Positions 12,816-18,764 of a stretch of DNA of 18,764 nt are shown piece by piece (within the stretch, counting starts at the first letter, position 1; each line of letters opens with the position of its first letter). Position numbers and translations under genes: made by a program. The notes under the pieces were generated by a model. That model made no database searches. It saw only the letters and a list, made by a program, of their open reading frames with translations, and was not told the origin of the DNA. The stretch is from NCBI GenBank assembly GCA_043820045.1, contig JBDREF010000268.1, positions 1-18,764 of the forward strand, in the 5' to 3' direction. This DNA comes from JBDREF01 sp043820045. GTDB taxonomy: Bacteria; Planctomycetota; Phycisphaerae; Sedimentisphaerales; Anaerobacaceae.

Positions 12816-15191
12816 TCAGATAAGTTCTTCGACCTCTGTCTTTGTGGTCGCGGCCCTGGTCTTGGCGGATACGCTTTTTATGGGCGGCGGTTCCTTGGCT
12901 ATCTGTTTTATCACATCGGCCTGGCCCGATCGAACCGCTTTGCCTACTTTGGTCTGGTCAACCAGGGCGTAGCTTTCGATCATAGCCAGCAGGCTCAAGA
13001 GGAAGCTGAGCGTACTTTCTGCGCCTTGATTGGTGTTAACTCCGTCGCTGGTCAGACCGTCGTTGCACCCTTTTGTTCTAAAGTCGTAGAGCGGAATGCG
13101 CAAGTCGTTTTGCCCGAGGAACCAGTCAAAAGCCTTCCTTTGAAGCGACAGGAATCTGTTGTTTCGGGTTGCGTCGTAAGCTGCTCTGAGCATCATGACA
13201 GTGCCCCCAGCCTCGATAGGCTGCTGGTCGAATTGAGCCCTTATTCCGCCGCGTTCATACCATCCTTTGCAGCCGATAAAGCTGAAATGCTCCCCGTTGA
13301 AAGTGTTTGCGAGCAGGAACTCGCAGGTTGTTTCTGCAACTTCCCGGTACTTTTTGTTGTCGAAGATCAAGCCGGCGACAAATAGTGCGTGGGGCAAAAC
13401 AGCGTCGTCATAAGTGAGTATTTCCTCGAACCAGCGCCAGTCGGGGTAACTGCTCTCTTCGTACTGGGTTACGAGTTCGTCGGCGGCCAATTCCAATTGG
13501 CGTTTTATGTCGCTGGCACCCGGAAACTGTTTGAGATAATCGCTCATGCCGAGTATCGAATACGCCATGCCCCTTGGCAGTTGTTTTTGGACGCGTTCCA
13601 CCGATTTGTCAAAGCAGTCTTTGGCGATTGACAAATATGCCGGGCTCGGCGGATTGGCCATGACGGTCCCAAACGCCCACAATGCTCTGCCGAAAGCATC
13701 GTGCATGGGCTCGTCCACACACCATGTCCTGTCGAAATCCATGAAGTTTCTGACTGAGCCGTCTTCGTTTTGCGAGTGCATTATGAAGGACAAGTACGTG
13801 TCGAGTAGCTTGAGGGCCTTGGGCTCGGGGTACTGGGCGTAATACTTGGCCGTTACGATTACCGCTCTGGCATTGTCGTCGGCGCAATAGCCAAATTCAC
13901 GATTGGGTATTGTGAACTTGGCGTGCTGGTATAATCCTGTATCGTCCGTCAGCTTCCTCAGATGGTCCAGCGAGGGCTCGGGCACTTCGATACTTGAAAT
14001 CGTCTCTGCCGCCGATAGTCTGGTCTTGGTGGAGATTCGAAGAGGTTTGCGTTTTGTGTCGAAAAGTCTCCAGTAAGCCTGGCCGATCCTGGGCCATGTT
14101 CTGGACCTGCCGTACTCGTAGGCTTTTCTTCGCATCGAATAGAACAGCGAATCGTTGCCGAGTATTTCAATGATTGCCTCGGCTATCTGTTGAGAGCCGC
14201 CGAATTGCACGAGCTTGCCCCGGCCGTCGGCCAACAGTTCCTCCGCCGCCCAATAGGGGGTGGAGACAACCGCTTTTCCTGTGCCGACCGCAAACGACAA
14301 CGTGCCGCTCGTCAGTTGCTTTTGGCTAACGTACGGCGTGACGTAAATATCGGCTGAGGACAAGAAGTTGTGAAGCTCCTGGTCATTGACGAACCTGTTG
14401 TGGAAAATTACGTGCTCCTCCAGATTCAACTCTTTTACCATTCGCTGGAGCGTGAACCTGTACGATTCGCCTTCGTGCTTGAGTATGTTCGGATGGGTCA
14501 TACCCAGAACGATGTAGATAATGGACGGTTCAGCCTTTACGATAGTGGGCATCGCCTTGAGCATAGTCTCTATACCCTTGTTCTGGTTGAGCAGGCCGAA
14601 CGTCAGAATAGTCTTTCGGTCTTCCAGTCCGAATTTATGCTTATAGTAGTTGCTGTCCACAAAGGGCAAATCCGGTATGCCGTGCGCGATCAATTTGACC
14701 TTCCTGCTTGGTACGCCGTAAATATCCCGCAGCATACCCAGGCCCCGTTCGTTCATGGTTATCACTCTGTAAGAGGCTTTGCACACGTCCGCCAATGACT
14801 TGTAGTAGTCCGGATCCGGGTCGTCGAGAACCGTATGAAGGGTAGTGATTATGGGAGCTTTGAGCCTGTCGAGCAACAGGCTCAGATACGAGCCGGCCTC
14901 ACCGCCGAACAGGCCGAACTCGTGCTGCACACAGACCAGATCAACGTGGCTGAAATTTATGTAGTCGGCGGCGCAAATGTAGTCGCTTTTGACGTTTTGG
15001 CGTATTTCAAACTTGACCGGATCGTCATACTTGTGGTCTCCCGACCGCATCGCGACTACCAATGGTTCGAACTCGCCTTTCGCGGCCGCCGCTACATTCT
15101 TTATAAGGTCCGATGTAAAAGTCGCAATCCCGCATCTTCTTGGCAGAAAAGAGGAAATAAATACGACTTTTTTCACGGCACTTTTTGCCAT
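12816..15191 (-). CDS. GT4-type glycosyltransferase fused to an alpha/alpha-toroid domain
   Basis: A 791-residue two-domain protein. Residues 1-380 form a GT-B fold glycosyltransferase: RRCGIATFTSDL (18-29), the VQHEFGLFGG loop (88-97), AHGIPDLPF (169-177), ILTFGLLNQNKGIETML (195-211) and the donor-site region SGTLSFAVGTGKAVVSTPYW followed by AAEELL (295-320). Residues from about 405 to 745 are alpha-helical with GYCADDNARA (434-443), WCVDEPMHDAFGRALWA, DWRWFEEILTYDDAVLPHAL and GTVMMLRAAYDAT, the look of an (alpha/alpha) toroid as in glycosidases and epimerases. The last 40 residues are low-complexity and basic. No signal peptide, so cytoplasmic or peripheral. The domain pair suggests synthesis or editing of a cell-surface or storage glycan; donor and acceptor are unknown. 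ATG at 15191 is used although its Shine-Dalgarno is weak. Confidence 0.82.
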   Translation of the reverse strand: MAKSAVKKVVFISSFLPRRCGIATFTSDLIKNVAAAAKGEFEPLVVAMRSGDHKYDDPVKFEIRQNVKSDYICAADYINFSHVDLVCVQHEFGLFGGEAGSYLSLLLDRLKAPIITTLHTVLDDPDPDYYKSLADVCKASYRVITMNERGLGMLRDIYGVPSRKVKLIAHGIPDLPFVDSNYYKHKFGLEDRKTILTFGLLNQNKGIETMLKAMPTIVKAEPSIIYIVLGMTHPNILKHEGESYRFTLQRMVKELNLEEHVIFHNRFVNDQELHNFLSSADIYVTPYVSQKQLTSGTLSFAVGTGKAVVSTPYWAAEELLADGRGKLVQFGGSQQIAEAIIEILGNDSLFYSMRRKAYEYGRSRTWPRIGQAYWRLFDTKRKPLRISTKTRLSAAETISSIEVPEPSLDHLRKLTDDTGLYQHAKFTIPNREFGYCADDNARAVIVTAKYYAQYPEPKALKLLDTYLSFIMHSQNEDGSVRNFMDFDRTWCVDEPMHDAFGRALWAFGTVMANPPSPAYLSIAKDCFDKSVERVQKQLPRGMAYSILGMSDYLKQFPGASDIKRQLELAADELVTQYEESSYPDWRWFEEILTYDDAVLPHALFVAGLIFDNKKYREVAETTCEFLLANTFNGEHFSFIGCKGWYERGGIRAQFDQQPIEAGGTVMMLRAAYDATRNNRFLSLQRKAFDWFLGQNDLRIPLYDFRTKGCNDGLTSDGVNTNQGAESTLSFLLSLLAMIESYALVDQTKVGKAVRSGQADVIKQIAKEPPPIKSVSAKTRAATTKTEVEELI

Positions 15192-15231
15192 CCACTATAC
15201 CCCAATGTGAGAGCTTGCATGTACTTAAGCG

Positions 15232-15261
15232 ATTTTAGCGGCAGCACGGCACCTGTGTCAA
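15232..15261 (-). promoter_or_regulatory. Strong sigma-70-type promoter of the glycosyltransferase gene
   Basis: On the minus strand a perfect TTGACA (15261-15256) and TAAAAT (15237-15232, five of six) are separated by 18 bases. Predicted start is about 15225, leaving a leader of about 34 nt before 15191. Between this promoter and the cysK promoter (15262-15393) I see nothing further. Confidence 0.6.
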
Positions 15262-15393
15262 GAAAATTGGCTCTCGGGTCGCATGAAATAGCGTTTTTTC
15301 GGGATGGCAGTGCTGGTTGTATGAAGCAATCAACCATGAATCGCCAAATTCGCCGAGCGTTCCTGAAATTCCCGGCGTTTTTCCGTTTTTCTT

Positions 15394-15423
15394 TTGCACC
15401 AAAGCAACGAAATCTCGTATAAT
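15394..15423 (+). promoter_or_regulatory. Promoter of the cysK-cysE-nadA-metX operon
   Basis: A perfect TATAAT at 15418-15423 with a weak TTGCAC at 15394-15399, 18 bases apart. Predicted start is about 15430, so the untranslated leader would be about 250 nt. A weak -35 with a perfect -10 suits a promoter that is repressed by a bound regulator or needs activation. Confidence 0.55.
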
Positions 15424-15446
15424 ACCCTACTGTTGTAGTAGGAATA
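15422..15446 (+). promoter_or_regulatory. Rrf2/IscR-type palindromic operator at the cys operon start
   Basis: CCTACT (15426-15431) and AGTAGG (15437-15442) form a perfect six-base palindrome around a five-base spacer, directly overlapping the predicted transcription start. Compared by hand with the E. coli IscR type 1 consensus (ATASYYGACT-RWWWY-AGTCRRSTAT), 18 of 25 positions agree, including ATAC, the YY and RR positions, and ACT-N5-AGT at the right spacing. Rrf2-family regulators such as IscR (Fe-S) and CymR (cysteine) control exactly this type of gene set. The regulator itself is not in the window. A transcript hairpin is an alternative reading. Confidence 0.45.
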
Positions 15447-15464
15447 GTGGGGGGAGTAAGTATT

Positions 15465-15572
15465 GGAGCTTCGAAATCGAATGAGTTTGGCTGCAGTGTG
15501 GTAGCGGAATCGTAACAATTCGTCGCAAGCACGAAAGACTGCGTATGCTCGATAAGTGCTTGCAAAAGCTCC
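15465..15572 (+). ncRNA. Structured leader RNA candidate upstream of cysK
   Basis: Two perfect nested helices are visible: GGAGCTT (15465-15471) with AAGCTCC (15566-15572), extendable by two U-G pairs, and GCAAGCAC (15525-15532) with GTGCTTGC (15556-15563). On the 3' side the two strands are separated by only two bases. A small hairpin GAAT/ATTC (15507-15510 / 15518-15521) could fill the remaining arm, giving a branched fold. A further seven-pair hairpin (15597-15603 with 15612-15618, one G-U) follows downstream. It matches no riboswitch class that I recognise. The position, between a strong -10 and cysK, suggests a cis-acting leader; a separate small RNA is possible. Confidence 0.35.
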
Positions 15573-15683
15573 GGATTAGATTAGACTCGGCGGTGCAGCG
15601 CCCTGTTTGGCGGGCGTTTGGGCCATATTTGGGCGTGTTTAAGCAAGTGTGAAGTGTCAAACGTAAAAAAACCGGAAGAAGTC

Positions 15684-16604
15684 ATGAGTGCAGTATTCGA
15701 AGATATAACACATGCGATTGGGTTCACCCCATTGGTCAGGCTCAACAGGCTCGCCTCGGAGAAGGCAACCGTCCTGATTAAGCTCGAATCCAAGAATCCG
15801 TGTGGAAGCGTCAAGGACAGGATTGCACTGTCGATGATCAGGGCTGCGGAAGAGGAGGGGTTGATAGGGCCCAATGCCGTCGTAATCGAGCCGACCAGCG
15901 GTAACACGGGCATCGGCCTTGCTTTCATCTGTGCGGCGAAGGGGCACCGTCTGATTTTGACGATGCCCGAGTCCATGAGTATTGAGAGAAGAAAGATATT
16001 GCAGCTATTTGGGGCCGAGCTTGTGCTCACGTCTGCCGAGCGGGGTATGCGAGGGGCCGTGGAGAAGGCCGAACAGCTTGTTGCGGAACATCCCGATTCC
16101 TTCATGCCTCAGCAGTTCAAGAATCCCGCAAACCCGCAGATCCACAGGGAAACCACGGCCAACGAGATATGGATCGATACCGACGGCCAGGTTGATGTCC
16201 TTGTCGCCGGCGTCGGTACCGGTGGTACTATCACCGGCTGTGGAGAAGCGCTGAAGGAAAAGAACAAGAACCTGAAAGTCGTCGCGGTCGAGCCGAGTCA
16301 ATCGCCGGTTCTGTCCGGGGGCATGGCCGGCCCGCACAAGATACAGGGCATCGGCCCGGGATTTGTGCCGGAGGTTCTGAACGTCGATATCATCGATGAG
16401 ATTATCCAGGTCTCAAACGAGGACGCAATTGATACCGCACGACAGTTGGCGTTGAAAGAAGCGGTTCTTTCGGGTATAAGTGGTGGCGCCAATGTGTGGG
16501 CTGCGGTACAGCTTTCGCACCGCCGGGAAAACGAAGGAAAAGTCATAGTTACCTTTATATGCGATACCGGCGAAAGATACGTATCTACCGAAATGTACGG
16601 GTAA
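15684..16604 (+). CDS. cysK: Cysteine synthase A (O-acetylserine sulfhydrylase)
   Basis: A 306-residue PLP enzyme that makes L-cysteine from O-acetylserine and sulfide in the cytoplasm. The PLP lysine is K44 in KNPCGSVKDRIALSM (38-52). The substrate loop is EPTSGNTGIGLAF (69-81) and the PLP-phosphate loop GVGTGGTITG (176-185); VLSGISGGANVWAA is the late conserved block. Length is typical of CysK. The start at 15684 is chosen because it places the conserved ITHAIGFTPLVRLN at residues 8-21 and has GGAAG at 15674-15678; an earlier in-frame ATG at 15618 would add 22 non-homologous residues. First gene of the operon, 37 bases before cysE. Confidence 0.95.
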   Translation: MSAVFEDITHAIGFTPLVRLNRLASEKATVLIKLESKNPCGSVKDRIALSMIRAAEEEGLIGPNAVVIEPTSGNTGIGLAFICAAKGHRLILTMPESMSIERRKILQLFGAELVLTSAERGMRGAVEKAEQLVAEHPDSFMPQQFKNPANPQIHRETTANEIWIDTDGQVDVLVAGVGTGGTITGCGEALKEKNKNLKVVAVEPSQSPVLSGGMAGPHKIQGIGPGFVPEVLNVDIIDEIIQVSNEDAIDTARQLALKEAVLSGISGGANVWAAVQLSHRRENEGKVIVTFICDTGERYVSTEMYG

Positions 16605-16641
16605 GGGCGGGAAATTCTTCACTTTGTGAGGACATGCGGTA

Positions 16642-17580
16642 ATGACAAAGAAGGGTTTGACTAACGAGAAAATCCAGAGTCTGGTCGCTGAAATCGCGCG
16701 AACTTATGAGGGCGATTCGGGGACGAATTTTATCGACGTTTCGAATCTGCCGGTCAGGGATAAGATCTTAGAGGTACTCGATTTGTTTATCGAGCTTCTG
16801 TTTCCCGGCTACACGGGAAAGAGAGCGGTCACAAAATCGAACGTACATTATATCGTTGTCGATATTCTGTATCACATCTATACCGAGCTTTCAGAGCAGA
16901 TAGAAAGAGCGTACAAGTACCAGTGCAGGATGCAGAATTGCGACACCGGCGACTGCCATGCCGCCGCCGAGGATGCCACTCTGCACCTGCTGGCGCAATT
17001 GCCTAAGATAAGGGAGTTGCTCAAGGGCGATGTAGGGGCGGCGTTCGCAGGGGACCCGGCGGCTAAATCCCACGAGGAGATCGTGATAAGCTATCCCTGT
17101 ATTACCGCCATTGCCACGTACCGGATCGCGCACGAATTGTATCTGAAGCAGGTTCCGCTGATTCCCCGGATCATGAGCGAGTGTGCGCATTCCAGGACCG
17201 GTATTGACATCCATCCTGGAGCGACGGTAGGAAACAACTTTTTTATCGATCACGGCACCGGCGTTGTCATAGGCGAAACCACGGTCATAGGCGACAATGT
17301 TAAGATCTATCAGGGTGCGACTCTTGGAGCGATGAGCTTCCCTAAGGACGAACGCGGCAGAATCATAAAGGGACAGAAAAGACATCCGACCATAGAGGAC
17401 GATGTGACAATTTACGCCGAGGCGACGATATTGGGGGATGTCACAGTCGGAAGAGGCGCCGTCATCGGCGGCAATGTCTGGGTCAAACAGTCGGTGCCGG
17501 CCGGATTTACCGTTGTCACGGCCAATGCGGATTTGGTGTGCAGAAACCCCATGGCCGAAGGCGGCACATACGAGATATAG
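16642..17580 (+). CDS. cysE: Serine O-acetyltransferase
   Basis: A 312-residue enzyme that acetylates L-serine with acetyl-CoA, the step before CysK. Residues about 185-300 are a left-handed beta-helix of hexapeptide repeats. The catalytic histidines are H191 in GIDIHPGATVG and H204 in FIDHGTGVVIGET, equivalent to E. coli H158 and H193. The N-terminal half (1-170) is helical and longer than in short EpsC-type enzymes; it has a cysteine cluster C95, C100, C105 (C-x4-C-x4-C) that I do not know from the E. coli enzyme. The last residue is isoleucine (ending TYEI). In known cysteine synthase complexes the C-terminal Ile of CysE inserts into CysK, so complex formation is likely. GAGG at 16628-16631 precedes the ATG by ten bases. 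nadA starts one base after its stop. Confidence 0.93.
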   Translation: MTKKGLTNEKIQSLVAEIARTYEGDSGTNFIDVSNLPVRDKILEVLDLFIELLFPGYTGKRAVTKSNVHYIVVDILYHIYTELSEQIERAYKYQCRMQNCDTGDCHAAAEDATLHLLAQLPKIRELLKGDVGAAFAGDPAAKSHEEIVISYPCITAIATYRIAHELYLKQVPLIPRIMSECAHSRTGIDIHPGATVGNNFFIDHGTGVVIGETTVIGDNVKIYQGATLGAMSFPKDERGRIIKGQKRHPTIEDDVTIYAEATILGDVTVGRGAVIGGNVWVKQSVPAGFTVVTANADLVCRNPMAEGGTYEI

Positions 17581-17581
17581 A

Positions 17582-18499
17582 ATGAACGAACGGCTAATCA
17601 AGAAGATCGAGCATCTGAAAGAGCAGCGCAAGGCGGTGATCCTCGCGCATAATTATCAGCCCGGCGAGATCCAGGACCTTGCCGATTTCACCGGCGACTC
17701 GCTTGGTCTGAGCATACAGGCGGCCGAGACCGATGCCGAGGTAATCGTGTTTTGCGGCGTGCGTTTCATGGCCGAAACCGCCGCGATTCTTTCGCCGCAG
17801 AAAACGGTGCTCCTGCCGGAGAAATCCGCCGGTTGTCCGATGGCTGATATGATTACTGCCGATCAATTGCGGCAACTCAAGCAGGAAAATCCCGATGCGC
17901 TGGTGGTCTGTTATGTCAACAGCTCGGCCGAGGTCAAGGCCGAAAGCGATTATTGCTGTACGAGCGCCAACGCCGTCGAAGTCGTCAACTCTCTGCCGGA
18001 AGACAAGCGAATTCTTTTTGTGCCGGACCGGCATCTCGGCCAGTTTGTCGCCGAACGAACCGGACGTGACATCGTGCTCTGGCCCGGCTATTGCGTAACC
18101 CACGTGCTGATAACCGCTGACGATATCAAGACCGCAAGGGCAAAATATCCCGATGCTATTGTCATGGCGCATCCGGAATGTACCGAGCCGGTCAAAGAAG
18201 CCTCGGACGAGCTGCTCAGCACCGGTCAGATGCTCAAGTTTGCAGCCAGGAGCACAGCAAAACGTTTTATCATCGCGACCGAGATCGGAATCATTCATGC
18301 CTTGAAAAAACAGAATCCCGAAGCGGAATTCTTTCCGGCCACAGAACGGGCTATTTGTCCCAACATGAAGAAGATTACCATGGATAAGGTTGTTGGCTCC
18401 TTGCAGGAAATGCAATACAAAATTACAGTCCCTGAAGCAATAAGAATCAAAGCGGAAAAGTCCCTCGACAGGATGGTGGAGATTTTGCCGGAACAATAA
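17582..18499 (+). CDS. nadA: Quinolinate synthase
   Basis: A 305-residue cytoplasmic enzyme that condenses iminoaspartate with dihydroxyacetone phosphate to quinolinate for NAD synthesis. The three 4Fe-4S ligands are clear: C85 in KSAGCPMADM, C171 in LWPGYCVTHV and C259 in ERAICPNMKK. Substrate-site blocks include ILAHNYQPGEIQDLADFTGDS (split here as AHNYQ, 22-26, and DFTGDS, 35-40), YVNSSAEVKAESD (111-123), FVPDRHLG (146-153) and AHPEC (196-200). The length fits the compact bacterial/archaeal form. The ATG at 17582 is chosen over in-frame codons inside cysE because it gives the family N-terminus and lies one base after the cysE stop (coupled translation). Its company with cysteine genes is unusual; nadB and nadC are not seen nearby. 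Confidence 0.95.
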   Translation: MNERLIKKIEHLKEQRKAVILAHNYQPGEIQDLADFTGDSLGLSIQAAETDAEVIVFCGVRFMAETAAILSPQKTVLLPEKSAGCPMADMITADQLRQLKQENPDALVVCYVNSSAEVKAESDYCCTSANAVEVVNSLPEDKRILFVPDRHLGQFVAERTGRDIVLWPGYCVTHVLITADDIKTARAKYPDAIVMAHPECTEPVKEASDELLSTGQMLKFAARSTAKRFIIATEIGIIHALKKQNPEAEFFPATERAICPNMKKITMDKVVGSLQEMQYKITVPEAIRIKAEKSLDRMVEILPEQ

Positions 18500-18501
18500 G
18501 G

Positions 18502-18764
18502 ATGGCAGAGATAAATAAAAATTCTGTTGGCATAGTGCAGACCAGGACTGTTCGGGTTATCGAGCCTGAAAAGCCGCTGGAACTGGAGTGTGGCAAGAAG
18601 CTGGCTCCTATTGATGTGGCCTATGAGACGTATGGTAAGCTTAACGAAGCCGGCGACAACGTAATCTTGATTTGTCACGCTCTTAGCGGCAACGCTCATG
18701 TTGCCAGCATAAACAATCCCGACGACAACAAGCCCGGATGGTGGGACGTTATGGTCGGTCCGGG
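18502..18764 (+). CDS. metX: Homoserine O-acetyltransferase, N-terminal part
   Basis: Only the first 87 codons are in the window; the gene runs off the right edge. It is an alpha/beta-hydrolase-fold acyltransferase that makes O-acetylhomoserine for methionine synthesis. Visible family blocks are LAPIDVAYETYGKLN, VILICHALSGNAHVA and GWWDVMVGPG; the last is the MetX segment preceding the 'G.aiDT' region. The catalytic Ser, Asp and His lie beyond the window, so acetyl versus succinyl specificity cannot be checked. It starts two bases after the nadA stop, with AAGG abutting the ATG, so translational coupling is likely. It extends the operon from cysteine to methionine synthesis. Confidence 0.9.
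   Translation, partial: MAEINKNSVGIVQTRTVRVIEPEKPLELECGKKLAPIDVAYETYGKLNEAGDNVILICHALSGNAHVASINNPDDNKPGWWDVMVGP

Noticed and set aside
15480..15520. T-box riboswitch before cysK (GTGGTAGCGG resembles the T-box core)
   Set aside because: The match is imperfect, lies far from any terminator/antiterminator pair, and a specifier stem is not recognisable. T-boxes are also mainly a Firmicutes device.
15597..15620. Intrinsic terminator in the cysK leader
   Set aside because: The seven-pair hairpin is followed by only three T and then GGG, which is not a convincing U-tract.
1..18764. CRISPR array, insertion-sequence inverted repeats, rRNA or toxin-antitoxin pair
   Set aside because: No spaced direct-repeat array, transposase, rRNA segment or small gene pair was seen on either strand by reading.

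Overview
The window looks like chromosomal DNA of a Gram-negative, polysaccharide-degrading bacterium. A member of the Planctomycetota, probably near Phycisphaerae/Sedimentisphaerales, is the best guess. The basis is the family mix: a Tat-exported Cys-type sulfatase, a GHL15-like putative glycoside hydrolase, a lipoprotein penicillin acylase, a planctomycete/Bacteroidetes-style nucleoside hydrolase, and a glycosyltransferase fused to a helical-toroid domain. No rRNA or taxonomic marker is present, so this is inference. Most of the DNA is about 55-60% G+C in hand-counted lines; one stretch (about 10.6-11.5 kb) is near 45%.

Layout. (1) 1-4968, plus strand: the 3' end of an unrecognised gene, a sodium:solute symporter, a beta-hydroxyacid dehydrogenase overlapping it by 4 bases, an exported SAM-type O-methyltransferase and an exported nucleoside hydrolase. 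(2) 10215-5021, minus strand: a tight three-gene operon of lipoprotein penicillin acylase, GHL15-like hydrolase and sulfatase, with a recognisable promoter upstream. (3) 10381-11767: a tRNA-Gln(CTG) gene, then about 1.3 kb of lower-G+C DNA with one lipoprotein gene, closed by a 51-base repeat of the tRNA 3' part. This is the architecture of a small tRNA-integrated element or its remnant. Short recombinase-like coding remnants lie just inside both ends. (4) 11790-12797, plus strand: a secreted polysaccharide-lyase-like protein starting just outside the repeat, convergent with (5) 15191-12816, minus strand: a GT4 glycosyltransferase fused to an alpha/alpha-toroid domain. (6) 15394-18764, plus strand: cysK-cysE-nadA-metX (metX cut by the window edge), behind a perfect TATAAT, an Rrf2/IscR-type palindrome and a structured 5' leader of about 250 nt.

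How the genes fit together. Regions 1, 2 and 4 read as uptake and extracellular or periplasmic breakdown of complex substrates. Region 6 is core sulfur metabolism: CysE and MetX make O-acetylserine and O-acetylhomoserine, CysK makes cysteine, and NadA needs a 4Fe-4S cluster built from cysteine sulfur. A shared Fe-S/cysteine-sensing regulator would make sense for that set. The two most interesting parts are the tRNA-Gln split repeat (3) and the control region in front of cysK (6).
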